Shown: positions 45,051-56,499 of the stretch, one piece after another
Layout of the letters: each line of letters opens with the position of its first letter
Numbering within the stretch: the first letter of the stretch is position 1
The notes under the pieces: model-generated
Database searches by the model: none
Seen by the model: only the letters and a program-made list of their open reading frames with translations
Told to the model about the DNA's origin: nothing
Source: Incurvaria masculella
Taxonomy: Eukaryota; Arthropoda; Insecta; Lepidoptera; Incurvariidae
NCBI GenBank assembly: GCA_946894095.1
Contig: OX335660.1
Span: forward strand, 9,119,001 to 9,183,000
Length of the DNA stretch: 64,000 nt
Direction of reading: 5' to 3'
Made by a program: the position numbers and the translations under genes

Positions 45051-46430
45051 GATACAATAACGACTCTCTTAAACACACTTTCACGGGCGACACTACAAAT
45101 AATCTTCCCGCGGTTTTTAGAAGTCACAGTTCTGTTCAGTTCAACCAGTGAAACACTATACCGACCTAACAACGCAACTGAGTACATATCACCGCGCGCT
45201 CTGATTTGATATTTTGTTTTGCAGTCGGTACCGCACTGTGTGAGTATAGATAGCGATATAGTGAAAGCGAGATAGCATGCGATTCGCAAGTACAAGCCGC
45301 CATTTCTATATAGTTTCTTTATTGAACCAGGATATAACGACTTTCAATGCTCCATGTATGACAAATGTCACATGTATGTATTATTACATGATGTCACGTA
45401 TGATTTATAAGTCATGTAAATATTATCCAATGAACATTTTATGTTCACTTACTAAATGAACTTAAGTTGCACGAAGTTAAGCAATGCGTCAATTAGCTTA
45501 AAATCCCACAATAAAGATGTACTTTAAAAAACAATGACTTGACCACGTAAAGCGTGGTCATGGTGCGTTCACAACCTTCAGCTGAAAAAAACCTAAAGTT
45601 ACTTTTCGGTTACACCATATAACCGAAAGTTACTTATCGGATTTCAAGTAACTGAGTGTGGTGAAAACAGGGGTAAGTGATTTAATGCAACAATATGACT
45701 ATATATATGTATATATTTTTAATTAAATAGCGTTCTTATTCAATAGCAATATATTTCAATAGCTGTGTTATAGAACTGTGCATTGTATTCAATTTCAACA
45801 AAATATTTGTGTTCAACTGATAAACATATACGCTGTATTTCATCATCTGACATTACTAAAAGGCCATGGTTATTTATTTTTTATGATCTACAGGCAGCAT
45901 ACTACAATCTGTTGTGTCTTATTGTATCATTAGCCGGTTCAGCGATCACGCGAAGAACTCGCAAGAAAAATATGCTACGTCCACTTAGCCTAAGTTTACA
46001 AAAGTGTTTGCCACTGCTTAGAGGCATAACGAGTTATTGGCACCGGTTTTTATGGAAAAAAGATGTCATTGCTAGGATTCTTTTACAATTGATGATAGAA
46101 TATAATGTCAATATAATACACCAATACCAATTCGGGCAGTATGCAACAATTCATGATCAATATCAGTTCATTTCCATGCCGGCCATCTAACATGTTGCCA
46201 ATTCGAGCAGGCCAGTCCCCACGAACAGCACCCGTTCACGAGTATCACGTCGGGTCCAGACATCGCCTCTCCGAACTCTATTCGAGGGAAAGAGGCGACC
46301 GGAACAAAGCGTCGCCGCAAAATAGGACCTCAAGTGATGCACTAACCCAGTGACGATACATTTTAAGCTTTCGTTTTGATACTATTACTTCTGTTATAAA
46401 TTACTAACAGTTCAACCACCGCTAAATATA
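45051..46430. other. Unassigned DNA
   Basis: The 135-codon plus frame at 45783-46190 starts in AT-rich DNA and has no recognisable domain. 46190-46350 is CG-richer (GGGTCCAGACATCGCCTCTC, AGAGGCGACCGGAACAAAGC). A short palindrome, GACCACGTAAAGCGTGGTC, lies at about 45541. Confidence 0.3.
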
Positions 46431-46432
46431 GA

Positions 46433-46986
46433 CTAGGAGGTCGCGACAAAAATGGTAACGATAACGTAAATGGCTGAAACTAGGTTCACAGCATAAAGAC
46501 CATCCCTCTGATGCTAAATGTGTCGGTCTGCCTGCACCAAGTGGTTGCGATGCCTAGAAAAGGCACCTGAAAAAGTCGTTATCTTGACCAAAAAAAAAAG
46601 GGAATAAGGTAAATGGCTGCAAATGACGAAGCATAAAAGTATTAGTACATAGTTACTTAGTAATACCAAAACTGAACAAATTGCTGGTTGCATTTCGTAG
46701 TTATAGGCGATTTAGGTTACAGATATAACTTTAGGTATATTTAAGTATTTAATCAATAAACCGACTGGTTATTGTTGTATAATTAATGGATATCAATATT
46801 ACCAGACAATCAGTATATTCATTAGCCGGTGCATACCAACATGTATTTTGTATAACCAATCTAGCTAACGCAACCACTTGGGGCAGGCAGACCGACACAT
46901 TTAGCATCAGAGGGTTGGTTTCTAACCTGTGAAACCAGATTCAACCATTTACATTATCGTGACCAAAAATGTCGTGACCTCCCGGA
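46433..46986. mobile_element. MITE with about 120-bp terminal inverted repeats, copy 1
   Basis: Left end AGGAGGTCGCGACAAAAATG, AACGTAAATGGCTGAAACTA, GTCGGTCTGCCTGCACCAAG; right end, inverted, GGGAGGTCACGACATTTTTG, TAAATGGTTGAATCTGGTTT, GTCGGTCTGCCTGCCCCAAG. Interior AT-rich, no transposase. The second copy, at 50469-51008, is in the opposite orientation. Confidence 0.8.
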
Positions 46987-46989
46987 ATA

Positions 46990-47562
46990 ATACTTATAGC
47001 AATAATGTACCAGTGGTGGTATACTTTTAGAAATCTATCAACAGTGAAAACCGTACAATATGATGTAGGGTGGAAAATCCGCAATTAACGCATACCGTAA
47101 ATATGGCTGTGATTGCGCTTGCAAAAAGTGCATTTACCGCCCACCATTAAATGCAGGAGTACGCAACCATGTGAAAGCTATCGGAACGCAGCGCACACTT
47201 TACGGAAAAGTCAGGGGTGCAAAACAATTAAATTGAAAAGCTTTTTCAAGCGTGTGGCCGCGGTTTGTGCACACAATAGTTTTCGCGCGTTTTCCACACC
47301 TACGAAGCTTTCGGGTACATAGTTAGAACTTCAATACCTTCCTGGTGAATATACCTATATTGATATATAATGGAGTTATAAACAAAGCAACATGTGACTA
47401 TCAGTTTTCAATAAAAATACTTATACCAATTTGAACAGCAGAGTTGCAATTCCGAAATAATATTTTATTGTTCTATTTTTCTTTCTAACTTCTTATTTAT
47501 CGTTTTAGTTTGGTATCCTTAAAACATAACAATGATTTGTTCAGTCAAGTCGTGTTTGTTGT
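46990..47562. other. Unassigned DNA
   Basis: The frame at 47113-47322 has no features. Nothing else was seen. Confidence 0.35.
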
Positions 47563-47563
47563 G

Positions 47564-47946
47564 GTCAGCCTCGGTGGCCCAACGGGCGGGACGCCTCGCG
47601 ATTCGATAAGCTCTGTGAAGAACCTCTGAGCGCGCTTAGGTTCTGGATGGGTGACCATTTTCAACCATTGAGGCTGGCCGTGGTTCGGATTCCTCGTAAA
47701 ACTGTAGGTCCCCTTCCTTACTTACCAGGTGGTAGGGTTAATCCCGCCCGGGTTAGTACCATCGCATTGAATTAACTATGGTCGAAGCGGCAATGAAAAT
47801 TGTCCGTGTTTTTCATCCAGTTCAATATAGCCGAGCAATATAAGGAAGATCCTGGCATGGCACCGAGTTCCCATCTAGTGCGTTAGGCTAATATCCGTCA
47901 GCGTGGTATTAGCCATCCATGCCCAGTTACATAAATAAAATAAAAA
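47564..47946 (+). repeat. Full-length 5S-type SINE
   Basis: Head: GTCAGCCTCGGTGGCCCAAC, GCCTCGCGATTCGATAAGCT, GAGCGCGCTTAGGTTCTGGA then TGGGTGACCATTTTCAACCA (5S C box). The shared body and tail are complete: CCCGCCCGGGTTAGTACCAT, GGTCGAAGCGGCAATGAAAA, AGTTCAATATAGCCGAGCAA and TTAGCCATCCATGCCCAGTT, then an A-rich end. Probably a fairly young copy. Confidence 0.9.
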
Positions 47947-48328
47947 TGTTGGGATATAAAAATGCGTTTTTTTGCTTCAGTTTTATTAGAATTCATGTAC
48001 CTATGTCAACGGTACAATCAATAAGGGAGTAAGTATGGGAGCACCAGTGCGTGGTAGGACTAATCCCACACGCGGCGTACCTAGCCGTGTTTAACTTACT
48101 CGGGCACATAACTAAAAAGCGGGATTAAAAATGAATCGGTTGAATAAATCAGCGCTTAAAGCGAGACCACCCCCCGCTGCCTGCCATCCACGCCGTTCGA
48201 CACCCCGGGGCATGCCACGCGAGGGAGCGGGTAGAAACATTTAACCACAAAGCTGAGTTCATTAATGGACTGAAAAATCTGTTTCCACAATGTGTTTCCA
48301 CGAAAATGTGCGCCAAAAAAAACAGTAA

Positions 48329-48560
48329 GGGTCTCTTTCACCAACTGCTGATTGGCTTAATCGGGACACTATAGGGCCTTTCTTACCATCTTGCAATCGA
48401 TACAAGTACTAAAATAATCAGCACTTTAGTGTCGATCAAACGTAGTCAAGACTCTTTGAAATCCAGCCGAAGAGTTAGGCTCTCTTTCACCATGTGCTGA
48501 TTAGCTTAACCGGTATATAAACAATGACTAAGGGGCCTTTCTTACCATCTTGTTATCAAT
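48329..48560 (+). mobile_element. Two truncated copies of the PIF/Harbinger-like MITE
   Basis: GGGTCTCTTTCACCAACTGC then TGATTGGCTTAATCGG at 48329 follows TAA. A second left end (GGCTCTCTTTCACCATGTGC) follows TTA at about 48474-48476. Both continue into GGGCCTTTCTTACCATCTTG like the 16469 element, and both lack right ends. Confidence 0.65.
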
Positions 48561-48788
48561 GTACTTAACCAATGTACCACTGTACTTAACACAACAAAAA
48601 CTGTAGTTTAACAAAATGCCAATAAAAAAGGTTTTGTTTAATAATTTCCTTCGATTGATTACACCTATGCAATATTATTTCTAATATATGGGTATCTAAA
48701 AGTTATTAGAACCTGGTAAAAAATAAATTAACCAAATTTTATTTTGGAAATGCCTAAACATTTTCTATTGTCTTCTACTGTGGGGGAT
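48561..48788. other. AT-rich spacer
   Basis: Nothing recognised. Confidence 0.4.
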
Positions 48789-48789
48789 G

Positions 48790-49312
48790 TTTTTTTTATG
48801 CAACTTGACATGGGTGGCTAATACCATACAACTAGCGTTCTGGGTGTGTATTCTTGGCATTCAGTCATTGCGGATTCAGTAGAGTTAACAGTAATGTCAA
48901 AGTAAATTCTTCTTCTGTTAACTCTACTGAATCCGCAATGACTGAATGCCATGATATTAGCCCAATACACCACACTTCCGAAGGAATTAGATGCCGTGCC
49001 AGGACCTTCCCTTTATGAGCACGGATGCATTGAACTGGATGGAAAACTCGGAAAATTGTTTTTTATTGCCGTTTCGACCATATCGTTATTGAATGCAAAG
49101 GTACCAACCCAGGCGGGCTTAAACCCTACCACCTAGTAGGGGAAGGGGACCTACAGTTTTAAAAGGATTCCGAACCATGGAGCAGCTCGCATTCGTGACG
49201 AAATGCACTTATCCAATTCAGGAAGAGAAGGAATGTGGTACATGAACGAGGCGAGTATTTGAACCCAGGATTTGACGCTAGGTAAGTCCCTGCGCCACTA
49301 GGCTACGAGCCG
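48790..49312 (-). repeat. Full-length tRNA-headed SINE carrying a hairpin insertion
   Basis: Minus-strand head (49312-49250): GGCTCGTAGCCTAGTGGCGC, CTGGGTTCAAATACTCGCC; spacer TTCCTTCTCTTCCTGAATTG; complete body; tail near 48790. The tail is split by a palindromic insertion at about 48847-48951. Apart from that the copy is close to the others. Confidence 0.85.
48855..48951. mobile_element. Perfect 37-bp inverted repeat inserted in a SINE
   Basis: The left arm, 48855-48891, and right arm, 48915-48951, are exact reverse complements (TGGCATTCAGTCATTGCGGA ... ; loop 23 nt). Uninterrupted SINE copies go straight from the CTACCGTT word to ATGATATTAG, so the palindrome and a few flanking bases were inserted. 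Confidence 0.85.
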
Positions 49313-49414
49313 CTCAAGTATGTAGTAATATTTACGTATTTATCAATAGTATATATTGTTATGAACAACAAGTGCATTCACAATATTTCGTGTTCTATCT
49401 GTTAGAGCTCTGTA

Positions 49415-49820
49415 CAGCTCGTGGTCTAGAGGCTAGGACTTGCCTTTCATGCGAGATGTCTGGGTTAAAATCTTCGCCTGGACATGCACCACTATCTTTC
49501 TCTTTCTGAGTTGGATAATTGCATTTCGTTACGAATGCATGCTGTTCCACGGTTCGGAACCCATGTAAAACTTTAGGTCCTCTTCCCCTACTAGGTGGTA
49601 GTGTTAAGCCCGCCCGGGTTGGTACGACCGCATTGGATGAAACTATGGTTGAAGCGGCAATTAAAATTGTCCGTGTTTTCCATCCAGTTCAATGTAGCCG
49701 TGCTCACAAAGAGAAGGTCCTGGCATGGCACCTAATTCCTTCGGGAATGTGGTGTATTGGGCAAATATCATAACGGTAGTTGTGTGGTATTAGCCATCCA
49801 TGTCAGGTCGCATATAAAAA
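49415..49820 (+). repeat. Full-length tRNA-headed SINE
   Basis: Head: GTGGTCTAGAGGCTAGGACT (A box region), TTGCCTTTCATGCGAGATGT, CTGGGTTAAAATCTTCGCC (B box region); it resembles tRNA-Glu (tentative). Spacer TCTTTCTCTTTCTGAGTTGG; body GCCCGCCCGGGTTGGTACGA, AAGCGGCAATTAAAATTGTC; tail CCATCCATGTCAGGTCGCAT. Confidence 0.9.
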
Positions 49821-49969
49821 GGGCGATTTTCGAAATCCATAACAAGAATGCTTACAGCGAAGGATATCATCGTCAGCGAACCCTATACTTCAGTTGCATA
49901 TTGAATTAAAAAATATGTTTCGATGAATCGACTGTGATTGAAAAATGTCGCCCAAATTCATTTTAATCG

Positions 49970-50285
49970 CGTCTAATGCGAGGCGCCACGTCCCTCTACC
50001 CCTCCCGCCCGCGCACCGCCTCCCTCGCCGCGCCCCCGCAGCCTCCGGCCTCATTCTTTACGACCGCAATAGTCGCCCTTTTGTGGGCGAAACGCTGTTT
50101 TTCGCTTGGTAAAAAGTGAACAATGGAATGCAATTTGTGGGCAAATTATTAGGGCATGCGAGCCTGCCCTTGGGCGCGCGGGCAATCCGCCGATCAAGGG
50201 GTGAATACGTGATTGTAATGTAACATTGTTTTACACGGCGCTCGTCACTTTTTTTGGCAATTCTGGGTGACGTGACCGGTGTACT
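49970..50285. promoter_or_regulatory. CG-rich block
   Basis: TCCCGCCCGCGCACCGCCTC, GCGCCCCCGCAGCCTCCGGC and GCGCGCGGGCAATCCGCCGA. No coding frame of interest. Candidate regulatory island. Confidence 0.35.
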
Positions 50286-50468
50286 GATGCAGTGGTGACG
50301 TTTCTTTGCATCATTATCTGGACGGATATATTACGCATATTATATATGTTAATATTACCTACTCCAAATAGGCTGGACCGATTTTAAAGAAAATTTCAAG
50401 CAACCTTCATACGAGTCCAACGGGTGATTCTGTGCAGTTCGGGGATTTTTAGAATCTCAATTATTTCG

Positions 50469-51008
50469 GGAGGTCACGACATTTTTGGTCACGATAGGGT
50501 AAATGGCTGAATCTGGGTTCACGTGTTAGAGACCAACCCCCTGATGATAAATATGTCGGTCTGCCTGCGCCAAGTGGTTGCGTTAGCTAGATTGACCATA
50601 CAAAATAGATGTTGGTATACATGTTACTGACGAATATACGATTGTTTGGACATATTGATACATATTAATTTTACCAATCATTCGGATTTTCAATTAATGA
50701 CTTAAATATAGTTACCGAAAGTTATATCAATATCCTAAATCGCCTATTAACTACGAAACGCAACAAAAGATTGGTTCAGTTTTGGTATTACTAAGCAAGT
50801 ATGTACTGATACTTTCGCTTCATTATTTGGAGCCATTTGCCTTATCATATTTTTTTGTCACGATAACTCCTTTTCAGGCTCCTTATCTAGTTAATGCATC
50901 CACTTGGCGCAGGCAGACACATTAGGCTGCAGAGGGTTAGTCTTTATCCCGTGAACCCAGTTTCAGCCATTTACGTTATCGTTACAATCTTTGTCGCGAA
51001 CTCCTAGT
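50469..51008. mobile_element. MITE with long terminal inverted repeats, copy 2 (inverted relative to copy 1)
   Basis: Left end GGGAGGTCACGACATTTTTG, GGTAAATGGCTGAATCTGGG, GTCGGTCTGCCTGCGCCAAG; right end ACTTGGCGCAGGCAGACACA ... GTCGCGAACTCCTAGTC. Its left end matches copy 1's right end and vice versa. Confidence 0.8.
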
Positions 51009-51595
51009 CTAAAAAGACCTAACCACTCTGCATGACTGGCTACGTAGCCGGGCAGCTACTAGTTAGGACAGCACGCGTCGCAGCGACGAGAGCGAAAGTT
51101 TCACAACGAATAGATAAACGTAGCTGTAAGCTACATAGCCGCTAATACATGCAGTGCCTCCCATTATAAACTGAATGCCGTACTGTAGCGTTTGATAATC
51201 GAGAATACTCTTTTAAGCTCTCTGCAATGTGGAACCCCGTACTTCAGCCACTCAGGAAGGTCAAGGAAGACGATAATATTGGCGACGATATTGTCAGCTC
51301 ATACTGCCTGTCGTCTGAGGTTAGGAACGCAGCCAAACAGATTTCCGCTACCACCCCCACCCACATCTTCGATTTACGACCACGGCGAGCGTAGCTGTCA
51401 GTCGTCTGCTGCGTACGGCCGTAGCTGATGCCTCCTTGACAACGGGCTGAACGATCAGCTCGAAACGTTGGAGAATGTCTCTACCCGCCGCGTGAAAAAC
51501 CGTAACATTTTTCAAGCATGGCACAATCCATTTTCGCATTTTCTAAAGGTCGAGTCTGAGATTAATTTGAGGAGGTAATTTTGGCGGTTTCAAAT
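51009..51595. other. Unassigned block, CG-moderate
   Basis: Includes AGCACGCGTCGCAGCGACGA and GTTAGGAACGCAGCCAAACA. Short frames on both strands. No exon recognised. Confidence 0.3.
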
Positions 51596-51599
51596 CTTA

Positions 51600-51995
51600 A
51601 ATTATATGGGATATCAGCACAATTTTTAATTGCCGTTTCGACCTTCTTTCAGTAAATTCAATGGTACATCAATGCAACCAAGCGTTCATAACGTAGTAGG
51701 GTGTACATTGCTGTATTTATATAAGTTTATTTTTTATTGTAATCTCTATAATGTATAACCCCGTATGTGAACCAATAAATACATTTAAAAAAAAAAGTAC
51801 CGATCCGAGCGGGCCTAACGCCTAGTAGGTAAGGGGTCTACAGTTTAACATGGGTTTCGAACGACGATGTAGTGAACTGCATTCTGAAACGAAAAGGCAC
51901 AATTATATTTCAGATAAGATATCAATTGGTGTTTAGCCAGCGGTTTACAGAAAAAGATCTGTGATATCTCTCGGCCGCTAGGCTACCGGCCACAT
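51600..51995 (-). repeat. Degraded tRNA-type SINE split by a poly(A) insertion
   Basis: Body part TTTTTAATTGCCGTTTCGAC and AATTCAATGGTAC on the left of the insertion; GTACCGATCCGAGCGGGCC, CGCCTAGTAGGTAAGGGGTC, TGGGTTTCGAACGACG and the head relic CGGCCGCTAGGCTACCGGCC on the right. Confidence 0.7.
51692..51797 (+). mobile_element. Poly(A)-ended retroposed insertion inside the SINE
   Basis: Foreign sequence ends GTATGTGAACCAATAAATAC, ATTTAAAAAAAAAA, with a polyadenylation-like AATAAA before the A-run. GTAC flanks the insertion, possibly as part of a short duplication. Source transcript unknown; it may be a LINE 3' end. Confidence 0.55.
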
Positions 51996-52304
51996 ACAAT
52001 TATAATTTTAGGTTTTGTATAAATTCCAATGCGACGGTGCACGGGCAAAATAACCAATACCTATCAAAGGCAAAAGGTTTTCCACCTCAGCTCACCTCAG
52101 CACTTCGGATAAAAACGTTTTGTGAAAATAACTGAGAGCTTCAGGTATTTTCCCAGAAATTATCTAATCGGAAACATACTCCTTTGTGAGCATTCAGTGC
52201 AAAAACACTTTGGATGCTGAAATGAAACAAATGTTTTTCCCAACAGTTTGAATGTACATTTTACTACAAACGGTTCGTTTTCTCGCCGCCTTTTTTTCAT
52301 TTTT

Positions 52305-52618
52305 TTATGCGACCTGACATGGATGGCTAATACCACACAACTACCGTTATGATATTAGCCCAATACACCACATTCCCGAAGGAATTATGTGCCATGCCAG
52401 GACCTTCCCTTTATGAGCACGGCTATATTGAACTGGATGGAAAACACGGACACTTTTTCATTGCCGCTTCGAACATCTTTTCATCCAATGCGATGGCACC
52501 AACCCGGGCGGGCTTACACCCTACCACCTAGTAGGGGAAGGGGACCTACAGTTTTACCTGGATTCCGAACCATGGAGCAGCTCGCATTCGTGACGGAATG
52601 CACTTATCGAACTCTTAG
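52305..52618 (-). repeat. tRNA-type SINE, head truncated
   Basis: Nearly intact body in reverse (GACCTGACATGGATGGCTAA, CACATTCCCGAAGGAATTAT, TGCCATGCCAGGACCTTCCC, CCAACCCGGGCGGGCTTACA, GGAGCAGCTCGCATTCGTGA) and breaks off in the spacer at about 52612. High identity to the other copies suggests a young insertion. Confidence 0.85.
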
Positions 52619-53260
52619 CCTAGAAATAGCCTTAGAATAGCCTGCTCTCAAATTTAACACCATTGCTCACATTTAATGTTCTTTAACTTGACTATAAGTA
52701 GATCATAAGCAAAATATTTAATATTGTCATGGTTAGAAACAAGCTATACGTAGATATAAACTACATCACAATACGGTAAGTTATTGATAGTTATGTAACG
52801 ATGGTATATTTTCTAATTTTCTTGCAAAATTATGTGATACTAAATTATTTGTTCACCAAGATTACAAAATGATGAAAAAAATATACAATAACCTTCCATA
52901 ATCGTTTCATCTCCCGAGATATTGCGTATCCTTTACTTTCGCGAACAATAAAAACCCCATCTTCCTGCTAATCGGGGATTTTCTACAAAGGAGACACTTA
53001 ATGAAACCCACACAAAAAATGTGATCCAACAATCAAAATGGAATTTCGCATTAGCCGAGCCATACTCGGGCTACCAACAAAGACTTTATGCTTCACCAAC
53101 AAGCCATTCATATTTATAAACTAGAAATATAGCCTCAAACGTTCCAAGCCAAGTGGTAACACATGTGGTCTCTTATGCCAAAAACTTCAATGGGTTAGAT
53201 AATTTAATGGGTTATATACAGAAGCGTACTTCTTTCTTATCCAAAAATTTTTTTTTAATA
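52619..53260. other. AT-rich DNA
   Basis: Nothing recognised. Confidence 0.4.
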
Positions 53261-53261
53261 G

Positions 53262-53425
53262 GAACTAGCGATTCGGCCCGGCTTCGCACGGTCGCAAGAC
53301 TTAAAATATCTGTGGTCGCAAGTAACGTGTGGTTTGAGAGTGATTTACTCGCGAATATCAAAAACAGATCTTTTGATCCGATTGCTACCAAACTTCACAG
53401 GATCATCCGCTGGGCTGATCAATTG
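53262..53425 (+). repeat. Retroelement terminus-like repeat
   Basis: GGAACTAGCGATTCGGCCCG then GCTTCGCACGGTCGCAAGAC resembles the ACTAGC...CCCGGCTTCGCACGG repeat found across insect genomes (from memory). AAACTTCACAGGATCATCCG continues it. Family not named. Confidence 0.5.
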
Positions 53426-53429
53426 CCTG

Positions 53430-54235
53430 AACATTTCATTTTTTATTTTTATTTATTTATTTTATTTATTTAATAGATCGACATACAGAATCATACACTT
53501 AACATTACTAGGATAACATAATAAAACAAGAATGATGTGTACATTCTACGAGATGTCAATACAGCATGCGTAAATCATCATCAAACTAAACAATTAAAAA
53601 ACCAAAAGCTGAAAACAGATAATAATAAAAGTAAAGGTAAAGTAAAAGTAAAAGTAAAAATGCAAAAAACAGACAAAAGAAAAAAATAAAAGAACAATGA
53701 AACGACAAAGTCCAATTTTAATCGTGTTTACTGAGCATGAAAATATGTCCATTTCATCCTTCCAATCATTACATGTTTTACAAGCGCGTGTAATGGGAGC
53801 ATTTAAACCTAAATGTAAAATAGATCACAACGCCTTTTTCTCATTTAGGACATTGACGCGAGTGGAGCTTGTATAAGCTTTCAAACTGCACAGACTTCCA
53901 GACTGACATCAAATTACCGGCGTCGTTACCGATTTTGGACCTTGAAAGTTGACATGCTTTGACAACCGCTATAAAAGCGGTTTTCTCGACTGAAAGATTC
54001 CTGATTCCTGAGCGCGGGATTCCAAGAATAGGGCCCACTGCACTGTCGCAGGCAGGTCGGTAAACTATGGAACCGATTACCTGCCGAGGTTTTTCGCTCA
54101 AGTACAACCTGAGGCCTTTAAACATGGCCGGATGGCATGGTTTTCGCAGCCCTGTGAAAAAGTCCAAAAGCCTATGGGCGTAGTCGGGTGCCTTTTTTGT
54201 GAGGTCGTGGCGTGCGCCATTTGCCCATGAAAAAA
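53430..54235 (-). repeat. Unclassified repeat region sharing its end with 15152
   Basis: A (TTTAT)n-like run at 53430-53470, ATAGATCGACATACAGAATC, an AAAGTA microsatellite at about 53628-53660, and an end at 54121-54235 homologous to the repeat at 15152. A 108-codon minus frame (54167-53841) crosses it and shows no domain I can name. Probably an old transposon. Confidence 0.45.
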
Positions 54236-54527
54236 AAGGTACTAAGGATCGTGGAATCTGTGTACTGATATTTATGGAGAAGTAATGAAATTGTCAGCAA
54301 AATATTTATAATTTGTCAGCGGAAATATTTAATTAGTCAGAAAAAATATTTTTTATTGCTTAACAAAATTATATGCTCCTTGACGTAGTTTAGTATTGAT
54401 TGATGATATTTAGTATTGTTTTGTGTAATATGGTGGTTGGTGTTTACTGTTGTTTGGGGCGTATGATTTAAATTAGCATGGGTACTTCTTGAAGATAACA
54501 ACAACACACGACATCTTCAAAATCGCA

Positions 54528-54645
54528 TGTTTTCGATCTAGTTGAATGTAGTCATGCTACATGCCTAGTTCCCATGTGATGTGGTAAGTTAACAGCATGA
54601 TAGTGGCGTGAAAGTCAATTATGTACGGTTACATAAAAAAAAAGA
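54528..54645 (+). repeat. SINE 3' fragment
   Basis: TTTTCGATCTAGTTGAATGT, GCCTAGTTCCCATGTGATGT and TACGGTTACATAAAAAAAAA match the SINE tail. Confidence 0.65.
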
Positions 54646-54800
54646 AAAACAGCCAACGGCAACAGCAACACAAAAATAAATAACAACAACAAACAAAGAC
54701 AATAAACAACGATAAAACATCAAACAACGTCAAAACAATAAATAACACACTACAATAACAACAAAAAACTAACCGAACAAATAAAAATCTTCAAATAATA
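54646..54800 (+). repeat. AAC-rich low-complexity tract
   Basis: Runs of AACAAC, CAATAAAC and AACATC words follow the SINE A-tail, probably grown from it. Confidence 0.6.
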
Positions 54801-55559
<759 letters not shown>

Positions 55560-55598
55560 TGAGAGTAGCACACGTGTAGAGCGACACTCCCCGACTTC

Positions 55599-55702
55599 AC
55601 GCGACAGAAGATCATGGAACTGGCGCACTCGGGCGCGCGGATGTGCAACACCAGCCGCATCCTGCAGGTCTCCAACGGCTGCGTCTCTAAGATACTCGGC
55701 AG
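55599..55702 (+). pseudogene. Paired-box pseudo-exon, copy 3
   Basis: Reads [20 protein letters not shown] then [15 protein letters not shown]. The changes (Pro to Met, Asp to Asn, Ile to Thr) hit the start of helix 2. The donor CAG|GTAAGG is intact and closer to consensus than the one in copy 1. Upstream, CTTCACGCGACAG could act as a poor acceptor but would give the wrong phase. Confidence 0.85.
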
Positions 55703-55742
55703 GTAAGGGTAGCACACGTGTAGAGCGACACTCCCCAACTTC

Positions 55743-55846
55743 ACGCGACAGAAGATCATGGAACTGGCGTACTCGGGCGCGCGGATGTGCAACACCAGCC
55801 GCATCCTGCAGGTTTCCAACGGCTGCGTCTCTAAGATACTCGGCAG
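55743..55846 (+). pseudogene. Paired-box pseudo-exon, copy 4
   Basis: Almost identical to copy 3, with the same M-C-N-T changes and one further His to Tyr, so copies 3 and 4 are sisters. The donor CAG|GTGAGG is intact. TGA follows in frame. Confidence 0.85.
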
Positions 55847-55886
55847 GTGAGGGTAGCACATGTGTAGAGCGACACTTCCCAACTCC

Positions 55887-55991
55887 ACGGGACAGAAGAT
55901 CATGGAGCTGGCCCACTCAGGCGAGCGTCCGTGCGACATCAGCCGCATCCATGCATGTCTCCAACGGTTGCGTCTCCAAGATACTCGGCAG
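55887..55991 (+). pseudogene. Paired-box pseudo-exon, copy 5
   Basis: Starts [20 protein letters not shown] (Arg to Gly, Ala to Glu), then a 1-base insertion (ATCCATGCATGTCTCC where copy 1 has ATCCTGCAGGTCTCC) shifts the frame. The donor is AT (CAG|ATGTGT). A diverged linker (ACACGTGTAGAGCGAGACTC) continues to about 56040 into unique intron DNA, marking the array's end. Confidence 0.85.
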
Positions 55992-56044
55992 ATGTGTACC
56001 ATGATGTCTACCACACGTGTAGAGCGAGACTCCCGAACTCTCTA

Positions 56045-56499
56045 CCCAATACACAATATCCATGTTTCAGATGCAATGGTTTTAATGAGGGCGAAGAAAT
56101 GAATTGTTAGTCTTTACATTGTGTAGTTTTATGAATTTAATACGAATTTTAAAGTATAGTTCATTCCATTATTTGAATTAACCGACTTACGAAATTTAAC
56201 AGTGCTGCCATACGTTTCATTCATTGTTGCAAAAACAGAATAATACTACAATTAATTTAAGCGCACCTAGGGTGCGGTGATTGAAGGTTCGAGAATTAAG
56301 TCTCACACGCCCAGGACACGCGCAAGCCACCGGCTTGACTCACAAATTGGACGAGTTCCCACTAACAACAGGTAGCACAATGGTCAAAGGAGTCGACACA
56401 ATGCGTCTTTATTCCTAACGGAACCATTTCGAGAAAACGACGAATTAAAATCATTATTAAGACATATTTTGAATAGCTTAATCAATACAATGGTGTTCG
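56045..56499. other. Intron DNA after the array
   Basis: AT-rich with no exon. The next paired-domain exon was looked for here and not found. Confidence 0.45.
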
